A DNA stretch of 64,000 nucleotides from Aegilops tauschii subsp. strangulata. Its lineage: Eukaryota; Streptophyta; Magnoliopsida; Poales; Poaceae. Each line of letters starts with the position of its first letter. Within the stretch, counting starts at the first letter, position 1. Below, in pieces: positions 1 through 10,460 of this stretch. The stretch lies in assembly GCF_002575655.3 (NCBI RefSeq), contig NC_053037.3, forward strand, positions 570,440,880 to 570,504,879, given 5' to 3'. The notes beneath the pieces were generated by a model. The model made no database searches. It was not told where the DNA came from and saw only the letters and a list, made by a program, of their open reading frames with translations. The translations under genes were made by a program, and so were the position numbers.

Positions 1-1466
1 ATCCGCGGTCATGTTGCGCTTTATTATCATCGGGTAGCGAACTTTGATTCCTAATATGCCGTAATTTATTTGTTGTATAGTGTAGGTTTATTCTTTGGTC
101 GGTATGCTGTAATTTAGGCCGGAAGGTTCAGTGGATTTCGGTGTTGTCGGTCTTCAGGCCGGCTCGTTACTCATATGGGCCAAAACGTGGGCCTATAATC
201 AGCTTGGGCCATTAGTAGGTCCAAACCTATAGTAGTTTCCCGCCTTTAACAGGCCATGGGCTACGTATTTACTGTAGTGACACTGGGCTTCCTACATGCT
301 GTAGAAACAATGGGCCTCCTACGGGCCGTAGAAACAATGGGCCTTCTACGGGCCGTATCATCAATGGGCCTTAGACGGGCCGTATGATCGATTGGCCAAA
401 CATGGGCCAAAAACAGACCGCATTATGGCCGTAAACGGGCTAGAGTTGGAGTCGTCCATTCATGGGCTGACCATAACGGTCCGTCGTTAATAGGCCGTAT
501 TTGATGACGCTATGAAAACGGCCCAACGTATTAACGGGCCACAAACGGGCCGACTGTAACCACGGGCTAAATTTGGCCCACAAGCAGAAAATGGCAGTAA
601 CGGGCCGTAAGTAACCGAATGCTGGAAATGAGCCCAAGAATAAATGGGCCCTGAGAAGGCCAAAAGATAACATGGGCTGCAAACGGCCCAATGGATTAAT
701 GGGCCGTTAATGGGTATAAAGTGATACATTGTTCATTACGGGCCAGTTTCACCACGGGCCGTTAATGGGCCAAGAGTTACAAAGGGCCTCATCTGGGCCG
801 AAAGACGTCATTGGCCATACATGGGCCGGAACTTAAAATAGGCTAGAATCATATTGGACGGTCCAGATGACGCTACTTGGCCTAATTTGGATAGGTCGTA
901 ATGGGCCCTGGGTTAGCGGGCTGTAAATGGGATATATGCGAACAGGCCGTTAACAGGCTTTCCGTGGGCCGGCCCGCCACCTTTTGACCAAGTCAAACGG
1001 GCCAGCCTTTTCATAGGAATGGGCCTCTGTTGGGCCGTGCCACGTATCGACGTATCATAGGCGCCTTCTGTCCAATGAGTGGATGACATCTGTCCCAACG
1101 GTGAGCCGACACGTGTTTCCTCCAGCCAATGATGATTTTACACATGGAAAATCCCCATTGGTCGGGGCTGTTAGCAGGTTATCGGATACAAAACCGGACC
1201 CGATAGCTTAACGGCGTTCCGTTACGGTGGATGCCACGTGTCGGTCACCCTTGACGAAAGCACTTCTGTGACGCGTGATTTATCGTCATGGAAGTGGACA
1301 CTTCCGTGATGATAATTTTGGTAATGTCATGGAACACTTCTACGACAGCACAGGTATGACTATCTTGATTCTGTCATAAAATTGTCATGGATGTACATGC
1401 ATGACAAAAAATGCGACCTACTGTGACAAACACATATCATCACGGAAGTGTATTTTTTTTGTAGTA
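1..1466. mobile_element. Terminal part of a CACTA (En/Spm) DNA transposon
   Basis: Only one end of the element is in the window; the rest lies to the left. The terminus at 1440-1466 reads, on the minus strand, as TACTACAAAAAAAATACAC, a one-base variant of the CACTA terminal repeat. Just inside it are several short copies of a CACTTCCGTGATGA-like motif in both orientations (1280-1450), which is typical of Triticeae CACTA ends. No transposase is visible in this part. The element sits inside a LINE, because LINE coding sequence starts immediately after its terminus. Class is confident; the family name is not assigned. Confidence 0.8.
165..1035. repeat. Dense TGGGCC/GGCCCA subterminal repeat array
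   Basis: The motif ATGGGCC, or close variants such as ACGGGCCGTA, recurs dozens of times in both orientations at irregular spacings of roughly 15-40 bases. It belongs to the CACTA end. Subterminal repeats of this kind are known binding sites for the transposase-like TNPA protein in En/Spm elements; that role here is inferred. ORFs crossing this stretch are repeat translations, not genes. Confidence 0.75.
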
Positions 1467-2560
1467 TGGTGAGGACTCCCTGATTTGGCAACATGAATCC
1501 AAAGGTGAGTACACAGCTGGGTCTTTGTATAGTATAATTAACTTTAGAGGTGTGCAACCCATTTACATTCCTTCAGTTTGGTCTATTAAAATCCCCCCTA
1601 GAGTCCAAGTTTTTCTGTGGCTTCTCTCTCATAACAAACTAATGACCAGAGATAACCTCTCTAAAAGAGGCTTTGAAAAATCTCATGAATGTGTCTACTG
1701 CTCTGAGAGAGAGTCTATACAACATCTATTTTTTGAATGTGTTGTTGCTAAGCAAATATGGAAATTTGTTTCAGATTTCTTCTCCTGCTCCCTAGGGGCT
1801 GATTACCTTTCTATTGCTAGATTTTGGATAGCCAATAAGAAACACACCGCTCTAAATACTGTGCATGTGTATTATGGGCTATCTGGAAACATAGAAATTC
1901 TTGTGTCTTTAGAAATGTAATGTGGATTCATTTGAAACAGATCTGGAACTTCATACCAGGGCTCTTGTGGCTGATTCTTCTCAAGGACGCTGCTCGCCTA
2001 AAGATGGAGGAATTCATGACCAGAGCTACCCTGATCCTGAACACCCCTTTCCAGATCGTAGCGGGGTAGTTGAGCTTGACAAAAACACTGAGGGTGTTTT
2101 TAGTCAGGTACTTCTTACCAAGCTGAACCTGGGGAGGATGTCAAACCCGCCTTCTGACGCTATGCAATCATCCCCGCCCAGGAGCCTAGGCAGCTTCACT
2201 TGCAAGCATACGCTGCTGAGTCCTGTGACGCCGCTGGACCTCCCGGGCTCCCCTGCCCAGCCATCAAAAAAGGTCAGGCGCCCCGGCGTTGCTCCCGCTG
2301 GAGTATGGAAGATGATGATCTCGCAGCTGTCAGAGACCAAGCAAGACAACTGCGCCATCCTGGAGATCCCAGCCTGAGCAATGCCAATCTGGCTAGCCAC
2401 TGTAATAGCTAGCTTGCTGGTCCTTGGACTGTAATAATGTGCACCTTCTTTTTCCCCCTTTACTGAACTTGCTTTACAAGCTGTTGTTACCTGAACTCTG
2501 GTTCGTTATTAATAATGGAACCAGGGGGCGTTGGCCCTCCTATTATTCTAAAAAAACCTA
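1467..2560 (+). pseudogene. 3' end of a LINE (L1-type) retrotransposon ORF2, truncated
   Basis: From 1470 the sequence encodes the C-terminal part of a plant LINE ORF2: an IPPRVQVFLW-like segment followed by CVYC...HLFFEC...IW, the zinc-binding domain found after LINE reverse transcriptases (zf-RVT). One frameshift near 1875 moves the frame; the tail then runs to a stop at 2067-2069 (ending NTPFQIVAG). From 2070 to about 2560 is the 3' untranslated part, closing with a short A run at 2550-2556. The 5' part is missing because the CACTA element interrupts it at 1466/1467. Not functional. Confidence 0.8.
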
Positions 2561-2599
2561 CGATTTTGCCTTCCTCCGACGGCGGTAGCCGCTGAGAGT

Positions 2600-5160
2600 G
2601 TCAACCTTGCTCCCGACCATGCTCTCGTCCACCCCTCGTATGTGACCGTCCTTGGGTTCGCATTAGGATTCCTCGGGCATATCTGCAATGTGAAGATCAT
2701 GACGGAAACATGAGGTCCTAGTGGTCTACGTCGAGATAAGGAGGATGTTGGTGACCTCTTGAAACACCTCAATCTCCATGAGGATGATGGATTAAGTTAA
2801 AGTCCACAAAAGTAAGGGTTTTAGTTCATTTTCTCTATACTCAGACATGAATCCTTCAAAAGAGGTTCTTTGGCGTGTGATTGAGGAAAATTTCTTCACC
2901 ATACAATTCAGGTGCATGGGGGACTCGAACACGGTGATGCTTAATGGCCCCTAGCAGTTCTGAAATCAGGTTGTGATAATAGAGGAATAAGAGGGTTTCA
3001 AAAATCCTAAACACTAGCTCTGATAAGATTGAAGTGAGGACAAGGGTCTTGAAGCTATTAGGTATTTACCTCATCAAGGTGGCGATCAAGGGTATGTGCC
3101 GAAAGATGGGTAAGATCCTAAAATTTCATATCCAACTCTCAGCTGGATATGTTGGGGGCTTTGTTCAAGTAAAAGTTAGACTTTATGTGAATAAAAAGTT
3201 GGAAAGATTTGTGTCGATTACCAGGGCTGGAAAGAAGGATTTGTACCACCTCAAATATGAGAAACTCCCGATTTTTTGTGCCAACTGTGGATTGTTAGGT
3301 CATTGGTATGAATAATGTTGAACATGAGAGCATGACATGTTGAAATTTGAGTGGGGCGGCTTCATCTCCTTTCAGAAGAGGTTTTTAAAGAGGATCCTAC
3401 ACAAAGAATGATGGTTATAGAGAGAACAAAAAAGGAAGGGGTGGCAGCACACCGGGCATCCGGCATTGGAATGCCATGTCTGACCAAAGGGAACCTCCAA
3501 ACCTGGATGAAGTAATTCCTAAGGCACAATTGCCATGGAATTCTAGTATGGCGAATAAACAAACATGAAACAATGGTAGTATGTCAAATGATAGAATTAT
3601 GCAAAATATCCCACCATCAGCAAGGAAGCATTTGCCTTTAAACTTCGTTTATGGTTCTGAACATACTCAAAACTTAGAAGGTGCTTAGTCCTAGTTGACG
3701 GGACGTGCAAAGTGGGAAAACTTTTGACCAGTTCTATGGGAGCATATAGGTGCTTTCGACCCTTCGTTAACGCCCAGAAAATATGAACAAAAGAGGCACA
3801 AGGGAGTTGATGAAGGAGCAGTTGATATCTCAGAATTATCTAAACATGGAAAGTGAATGATAGCCTCCTTCGAGGAGGACTGCAGAAGCATAATGAGGAT
3901 CATAACCTTGTTGGACCTTGGGTAATGAACCGGTAGGTCACATGCTCCTAGACCTCCATAAGCGATATTACCCTGATTTGTTATTTTTGTTGGAGACTCA
4001 CCTCAACGATTATCTGGTTGATTGTTTACATAAGCATCTAAAGATGGACCTGAATTTGATGAACCCTAGTGATGGAAGGAGAGTGGGAGTTTTAATGCTC
4101 TAGAGGAAATAAGTAAAAATAAGTCAATTGTTCTCACACCCAAACTACATCGATGTGAAGATTGAAGAAGGGAATGAACAAGTGTGGAGGCTGACTATAC
4201 AAAATATGGGGTCAATACGAGCTTTTGCATCATCAATATAACCTAACTTGGAGTCCTTATTGGTGATTTCAATGCAATCCTTTATAATCATGAGAAGGAA
4301 GGAGGAAACCCATAAGGTATATGAATGCTTTTAGATAAGCAATGGATGTATGTGATCTACATCTTGGGTATGAGGGTGAAACATTTACATTGCAACGAGG
4401 AAATATACATGAACGGATGGACTGTGTGGTGGAGACAAGTGATGAATGATGTTGTTCTAGCTAATTTTCCATTTAGTTAGACTACAAACATTTGCTTTTA
4501 GTTACTGATCAAGAAAATCAACTAAACCGAATACTCAAACCGGTTAAGAGGTCCGAAGTCCATTGGTTGCAAGAGGAGAAATTAAATGATGTTGTACATG
4601 AGGCTTGGGATGATGTCATGCCACATGCACTAGCAACGGGCGTGAAGGACCATCTGGTTCATATGAATGCAAAAGTTGCAAGAGTGGGACAACCAAAATT
4701 AAAGAAACCTAAAAAGTGGCTAATGCGGGCGTAGCGGGAATTGGACCACATTATGTCAAGACCAATGACCGATGACAGTAATGAGCAGAGGAAGAATCTT
4801 TCCTATGTCATTGAGCAACTGTTGGTGCAAGGAGGAGTTTCATTGGACACAAAGGGTGAGTGCAAACTGGCTGACCGACATACCTCATTTTTCATGCATT
4901 CGTGTCGGCTCCCAATAAATGAAATCCTGTTATGAGGTTAAAAATGTTGATGGTGACTGGATGGAAGGTACATACCTCATGAATCATCTGATTCTTGATT
5001 ATTTTGCTAATTTATTCTCCTATAAAGTTAATCAAACATATCAAAAGTTGTTAGATAAAATTGCTCCAAAGGGTATGCAAAAGATATGAATAATATGCTG
5101 ACGACTCCCTTTACATCCGATGATGCGAATAAGGTTGTGTTTAGAATAGGTGATTGAAGG
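2600..5160 (+). pseudogene. Highly decayed LINE: ORF1, endonuclease and linker regions
   Basis: Fragments of one LINE occur in the right order but in changing frames. At 2850-3315 is an ORF1/gag-like DUF4283 region ending in a zinc knuckle (FCANCGLLGHWYE). At 3930-4110 is the start of the endonuclease domain (DLLFLLETHL). At 4255-4310 is the IGDFNAIL endonuclease motif, then ERMD. At 4490-5150 is the linker leading to reverse transcriptase (HTSFFMHS, then TTPFTSDDANK). Many stops and indels are present, so it is a fossil. The reverse transcriptase core is absent: homology stops at about 5150, where an LTR-like fragment begins. Confidence 0.75.
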
Positions 5161-5162
5161 AT

Positions 5163-5545
5163 AAAAAATTGACTAGTGGGAGGGGGTGAATAGGAGATTT
5201 TAAAAAGTTTCTTGGATAAAAGCAAGTTTCTTTAAGAAGCGAAGTGAAATTATCTCTAAGGCAGAAACTAGACAGGAATATAACTGCAGAAGTAAATGAC
5301 TTCGAGAAACAACTAGAGACTCAATAGAGATAAATCTAACATGACATATGATAGAAGAACAACTAAGTAGAGACAAAACTAAACAGGTGAGCATACAAGC
5401 ATACAAGAGATAAATCTGTCACTATCATGGCAATCAACACATAGGTAAATACATAGCAGTTTCAAAGAACTGATCATATAAAAATAAGTCTAGGGAAAAG
5501 TTCATCGCAAACAGAGGCAAACACAAAGAAGATCATTGAAGCACA
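5163..5545 (-). mobile_element. Fragment of an LTR retrotransposon LTR
   Basis: The left edge carries a GGGGTGAATAGGAGATTTT block that closely matches the terminus of the LTR at 14176 (GGGTGAATAGGCGATTTTT), in the same orientation. The rest is A-rich sequence of similar style. No complete LTR or target-site duplication can be seen. It separates the decayed LINE from the Harbinger remnant. Confidence 0.4.
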
Positions 5546-6260
5546 TTGATGTCATTTTTAGACCCCCAACGTGCCAATGAAAGCATGCCAAATCCATAAG
5601 TCCTTCAGTGCCACAACTTCAAGTATGATGGTGGCTTTTTTAGTGTGACCTTAGTACTGCCCACACAAACCTTTGGGGAAGTTCTTCCATCTCTAGTGCA
5701 TACATTCAATTAATGGAGTATACCTGGGAATCCTCTTGATGCTCCAATTGCCAACAATTTTTCTGTGTCCTCCATAGTCGTTTCTCTCAGGTACTCTGAT
5801 CCAAACACCTTCACAACGGTGCGTGCAAATTGCACCGTGGTGTTCAAGCATGTGGTCTCTCCCATCCTGATTTATGTATCAATGACATCTACGACCTTAC
5901 TATAAGCAAGCATTCTAAGAATTGTCGTGCATTTCTGCAGAGGAGAGAAGGAAAGTTGGCCGCAACAATTCTTCATCAGCTTGAAGTTGTCATCAACCTT
6001 CTCCACGACAGTCAGTACACGCAAGAACAAACCTGTCCTCATATGGAAAGCGACGCCGAAAGAAACCTTCATTGTATGTTGGCTTCAATGTGAAGTAGTC
6101 CGTGCACGGAAGCCGTGCACCGACGATCATATCCCGGGTAATAACTCCCCTGTCCTTTCTCGAACCCTTGAAGTTCAATACGTTATCCTCTTCCTTCTGC
6201 ATTTCTTCTTGGATGCTCATCATCGTCACATTTCAGCATCCTCATATATAACTTCATTAA
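5530..6260 (-). pseudogene. Decayed PIF/Harbinger transposase
   Basis: Reading leftwards on the minus strand, from about 6230, fragments match the plant PIF/Harbinger (ALP1-like) DDE transposase: DYFTLKPTYNEGFFRRRF, then GQLSFSPLQKCT and RMLAYSKVVDVIDT, then ARTVVKVFGSEYLRE and DTEKLL, then a WIWHAFIGT-like stretch near 5600. The frame changes near 6070, and several stops are present (for example around 5700 and 5560). The third catalytic region is missing. No terminal inverted repeats could be paired. It encodes nothing functional. Confidence 0.7.
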
Positions 6261-6930
6261 GGCCTGTGTTTCCATAGGCATCATTCGACGGCCAATCCAT
6301 CGGTGACCTACAAATGACCAAAAGAATAAAAACATTGCTCAAACATTTCATTCAACACATAGAGCATGAGGTGTATGTCTGGATGTGTAGCACACATCGG
6401 GGTATCGTCTGGTGGCGGCACAGTCGATGGCTTTGTTTGATGCTTCGTTGGCAGCGATGTGGGTTGGGGACAACAACGGAGAAACGATGGCGGGCGGAGC
6501 TACGATTGCGGTAGTGAGGAAGAGACAGAAAATAGGAGAGGAACATTGGCAGATCAGGAAAGGAGGAGCACATCTTCAAGCGATTTGACACGGGCCCTTG
6601 CAGTCAGTCTGTCCGGGCGCCTCCATATGCACCGCACATATGAGCAGGGTAGGGGGTTGCCGGTCAACCTAGACGTTTGGGCTGGACTTGCCCGATCCGG
6701 TTGAATAGTGTTTTTTTGTCCAGGCAGTGATTGGGCAGACAACCCGGATATGTTGGGGGCGGATATGGTACGCCGGGTTGTAGATGCTACTGAGGAGCAC
6801 ACCAATGGGTGAGACGGTGACTAATTGTGGGGAACTGCACAGTAAGCCTTAGAGATTGGATCGCCATTTTATTTGTAGGAGAAAGTCATTTTTTTAGGGG
6901 TAGGAGAAAGTCATTTAAACTGAAAAATGC
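6261..6930. other. Intergenic stretch between Harbinger remnant and F-box copy 1
   Basis: Moderately GC-rich with short overlapping ORFs on both strands and no recognisable domain. It is probably the outer (5') part of the decayed Harbinger element, but no terminal repeat was recognised. Confidence 0.3.
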
Positions 6931-6934
6931 TGTT

Positions 6935-7064
6935 TTCATGGGCCCAGGAGACATTTGGCCCAAGCGGACACCACCTCTCCATTCCCCAATCATTCGGTTC
7001 GTCACTCCTCTCCTCCCCATATCAAAACCCTCGCCGTCTCCCCCTGTCCCGTCCACCGGCGGCC
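6935..7064 (+). promoter_or_regulatory. Conserved proximal promoter/5' leader of F-box copy 1
   Basis: All three F-box/FBD paralogues share two TGGGCC-type boxes (here 6939-6945 and 6955-6963, in the pattern TTTCATGGGCC then ACATTTGGCCCA), followed by AAACCCTCGCCG close to the start codon. TGGGCY is the known site II element bound by TCP factors in plant promoters; binding here is inferred. No clear TATA box is present, so initiation is probably TATA-less and the exact start is unknown. Confidence 0.5.
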
Positions 7065-8789
7065 ATGGACCCGCAGGTGACCCTCAACATCAGGAGGAGC
7101 GATATTCTCGCCGCCGGCGAAGACCCCGAGACGCTCGATGTTGGCTCAAATCTGCTGCTGTACACCCTGTACGACTTCCTCCCGGCCCCGCCCGTCTCCC
7201 CCGCCGCCGCACGCTCGTTCGCCGCCGCGTCCTGGGTCCCCGACGGCGTCGACCGCATCAGCTGCCTCCCCGACACGGTCCTCCGCGAAATCCTCTCCCG
7301 CGTCCCCGCCAAGGACGCCGCGCGCACCGCCGCCCTCGCCTCGCGCTGGCGCCACCTCTGGCGCTCGGCGGCCCTCGCTCTCGTCGACAGCCACCTGCTC
7401 CCGGGCGGCGGCGCGCGCGGGCAGCTCGTCATCGGCGCCCCCTCTCCCCGCGCCGTCACCGCCACGGTGTCCCGCGTCCTCGCGGAGCACCGGGGGCCCT
7501 TCCGCTGCGTCCACCTCACCCGCACCACCATGGATGAGCACCGGGGCGAGATTGTGCGCTGGCTCGACACCCTCGCCGCCAAGGGGGTCCAAGACCTCGT
7601 CCTTGTCAACCGCCCCTGGCCGATTGACCTGCGCCTCCCCGCCACGCTCTTCAGCTGCGCCCCCCTCACCCGCCTCTACCTCGGCGTGTGGAGGCTCCCG
7701 GAGACCGCCGCCGTGCCGCGCGGCGCCAGCTTCCCCAATCTCAGGGAGCTCGGCCTGTGCTTGTATTCCATGGAGGACCGTGATCTCGCATTCATGCTTG
7801 AAAGATGCCCCGTCCTGGAGATACTCGTCATGATGACAAGCCACAGCGGAGTGCGCCTCCGCCTCGTCAGCCAGAGCCTGCGGTGCGTTCAGCTGGGCTT
7901 CACCTACTTGGAGTACATCGACGTGGTGGATGCACCTCGCCTGGAGAGGATCTTCCAGTGGGAGATCACTAGCCCCAGCCTCTGCGTCAAGAAGCACTCT
8001 TCCAGGATCAAGATTGGACGTGCACCTAATCTGCGTATGCTGGGATACCTTCTGCCAGGAGAGCAAGAATTGGGGATTACCAACACCGTCATCGTGGTAG
8101 TACATCCTACTAATTTAATTTGCTTTGTAGCTGTGCTGTGTCAATTAATACTGCCAATGTATGATCTCAAATTCTCAATCCTTGGCTGCATTGCAGGCTG
8201 GGAGCAAGGAGAACATTGTCCCTAGTGTCCAGATTTTGGCCATAGAGTTGCACTTTGGTGTCCGCGATGCTGTCAAGAAAGTATCTGGTTTTCTCAGAGG
8301 CTTCCCTAACCTCGAGACGCTCCATGTCCAGGTAAAATTGGTTAGCTTAAGTACACTTGCTGGATTTGCAATAATAGTGGCCATGTTATGTCTAGTATGG
8401 TCAGAACTGTGAATCAAATCAATGATATAAGTTATAACTGCCTCCTGCTGCTGCATGATATGTCCTCATAGATAAGATACCTCGACTATGTGTGTTATGT
8501 GCGCGCTGATCGATTTCATCTGCAGTCGGTCCGCGTATCTGAAAAGTCCACTGGCAAGGTCAATCTCAAGTTCTGGCAGGAGGGCGGCCCCATCAAATGC
8601 GTCGTGGAGGGCATGAAGAAGGTGTTCTTCTATGAGTTCCGAGGGTCAAAAAGCGAGGTTGCTTTCCTCAAGTTTATCGCGGAGAGAGGTCGCGTGCTGG
8701 AGCAGATGGTGGTTGTGGTGGCCATTGAGTGTTTCTCCTCATGGGATAATGTGAATGCCAAGCTGAAGCCTCTGGCCAGTGCGAAATAG
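7065..8789 (+). CDS. F-box/LRR-like/FBD protein, copy 1 (C-terminally truncated)
   Basis: Predicted substrate-recognition subunit of an SCF ubiquitin ligase: the F-box would bind SKP1 and the repeats/FBD would bind a target, unknown here. Proposed exons are 7065-8096 (344 codons), 8197-8331 (45 codons) and 8526-8789, with introns GT-AG and phase 0. The start is the ATG in GGCCATGG conserved in all three copies. The F-box is at about residues 62-104 (LPDTVLREILSRVPAKDAAR, then WRHLW). Leucine-rich segments follow, and an FBD domain is in exon 3 (KKVFFYEFRGS, then LKFIAERGRVLEQM). The reading frame ends at TAG 8787-8789, where both paralogues have TGG, so about 50 C-terminal residues are lost, although the FBD is kept. 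The deeper tail also has a frameshift. It may be a mildly truncated gene or an early pseudogene. Confidence 0.75.
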
Positions 8790-8945
8790 AAGAGCAAGAC
8801 TTGCAAACTACAGCTCTTCAAGACCACGCTCACTGCCGGGGGAGGTCCTGCTTACAGCCACCCGCAGCTTCTGATTTTGGATGTGCTGACCCTTTTGACC
8901 TCGAGTACTACGACAAAGCAGAAAGGATCTCTGTAAGTTAATTAG
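8790..8945 (+). pseudogene. Untranslated remnant of the C-terminus of F-box copy 1
   Basis: Beyond the premature stop the sequence still matches the paralogues (CKLQLFK, then FDLEYYDKAE), but a one-base loss near 8860 shifts the frame. This shows the longer protein is ancestral and that the stop is a derived lesion rather than the original end. Confidence 0.7.
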
Positions 8946-9076
8946 TACCACCATGATGAGCCTCTTGTGTTGCAAGAGTACTGGTAACTAGCTTGACTTT
9001 GTGTTGCAAGACTACTTGGACATGAATTTCTCATGGCAATCTGTGGCGTCTTTTCTGCATGATGAGGTTGTTTGTA

Positions 9077-9180
9077 CTCCCTCTGTTCACTTTTATAAGA
9101 CCTTGAAGACATTTCAGACAATGTGCAAAAAAGCCTATTTTGAGTTGTCGGAAACGACTTACAAAAGTGAACGGAGGGAG
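9077..9180. mobile_element. Stowaway MITE (Tc1/mariner-like, 104 bp)
   Basis: Terminal inverted repeats CTCCCTCTGTTCACTTTTAT and, at the right end, its near-complement ending GAACGGAGGGAG. It is flanked by TA target duplications at 9075-9076 and 9181-9182. It lies about 130 bp past the F-box copy 1 remnant, in the probable 3' flank. It has no coding capacity. Confidence 0.88.
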
Positions 9181-9182
9181 TA

Positions 9183-10325
9183 CCAAATTCTGGAATTCTT
9201 ATATGCCTTGTGGGTGTAACAGAATTAGTTAGTACCGAATTTTTAACTTTCTAAGTCGATCTGTTCAGTTGATGGTATGTTTTATAGTATTCAGCTTGTT
9301 TTTCGGTTTGTCTTGCAGGTCAATTGTGAACAGGGCTATCTAGAAATCCTGTCAGTGACTAGCTAGTATGGTCTTTCTGGTTTGTCCAACTGCAATTTCA
9401 CTATATTCTGCAGTTGTTAGCATGAATTAATTTGCTATGCATTATGTTGGACTCACCTCAAAATAGTAATAATTAATTACCACAATTATGGTCATCAGTG
9501 TTTTGATTTTCACAAACTTTTTACATGTTCCTTTTGTATAGTAGTATTACAGATTACTGCAACTGGACAGATATCTGGGAAATCTTCAGAAAACAGGAAC
9601 AACATCGGAGAAACATACTCCAAACCTGCTTCATATTCAACCAAATTTTCTTACTGAACACAAGCTCACTCATAAAATTACACAGCGGCCATGGGCCTGG
9701 CCTGTTCTGGCTAAACAGTCTTGCTATTCCGCAGTCCCCTGAGATATTAGTTGAATGTTTCGGTTGATTTTTTCCTCATAGCCTGAGCATGACAGTGGGA
9801 TTGCTGTTGCGATATGTGCTCTGTTCGGGCCTGCTGTTGTGAGTACTTGATGGGTCCTCTGCTGTATTCCGCTGCGTGTTGTGGCTATTGGTTTGAAATC
9901 GCGTCCTGTTGCGCAATTTCCAACAAGTTTAATTTCAGAAAAGGGCATCCCCCTCCGCATCTATCTGAAATTAGTGAGATCGATCGGTGTGCTGCTATTG
10001 ATGTAACTGTTGCCGCAGGATTGATGAATCTTGAGTGTAGCCTGCATGCATGCATGCCTCCACTCCACTCCATAACTTCAGTAGTGCTGATGCATAATGG
10101 TGCATTTGAATTCAGTTTTCTAAAACTACAGATGTACTGCTTGGTGCTATCGTTTATATCTCAGTAATAATGTTTTTCCTCTTTCTCTAGAGTTAGCATT
10201 AGCATCTCTTTTGCTTGCCCCCTGGACTGGAGTGTCCAGCTCACTTGTCCTAGTAGTTCACTGCAACTCTAGCTCACTCCAAGTTCCAGGACGTCTCAGA
10301 TCAGCTGCAACGTCGACAGCTAGCC
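9183..10325. other. 3' flank of F-box copy 1, no gene seen
   Basis: AT-rich sequence with short ORFs only. The first part is probably 3' untranslated or intergenic DNA of the F-box gene. I see no domain, repeat array or transposon end here. Confidence 0.3.
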
Positions 10326-10329
10326 GTTC

Positions 10330-10460
10330 CAACAGCAGTATTGGTTACAAGTATTGTGCTAAGTCAGCCACCTCAATCTTATTATTATTAATAATGACCA
10401 GGTTTATTTGTGGTAGTATGATCTGCTTGATTGCATGCTAATCAACACAGTTAACAGGAT
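10330..10460 (+). repeat. Segment duplicated at 25395-25545
   Basis: A block around GTGGTAGTATGATCTGCTTG at 10412-10431 reappears near 25484-25503 with matching surroundings (TTTATTTG before, CTAATCAAC after) and only a few differences. Both copies are on the plus strand although the adjacent F-box genes point in opposite directions. Confidence 0.55.

Noticed and set aside
5993..6229. 78-aa minus-strand ORF as a small gene
   Set aside because: It is a fragment of the decayed Harbinger transposase whose frame continues after a shift.
7022..8105. Long minus-strand and alternate-frame ORFs (up to 319 aa) over F-box copy 1 exon 1, and similar ones over copies 2 and 3
   Set aside because: They mirror the GC-rich F-box exon, are Arg/Ala/Gly/Pro-rich, have no domain, and the F-box frame explains the conservation between copies.
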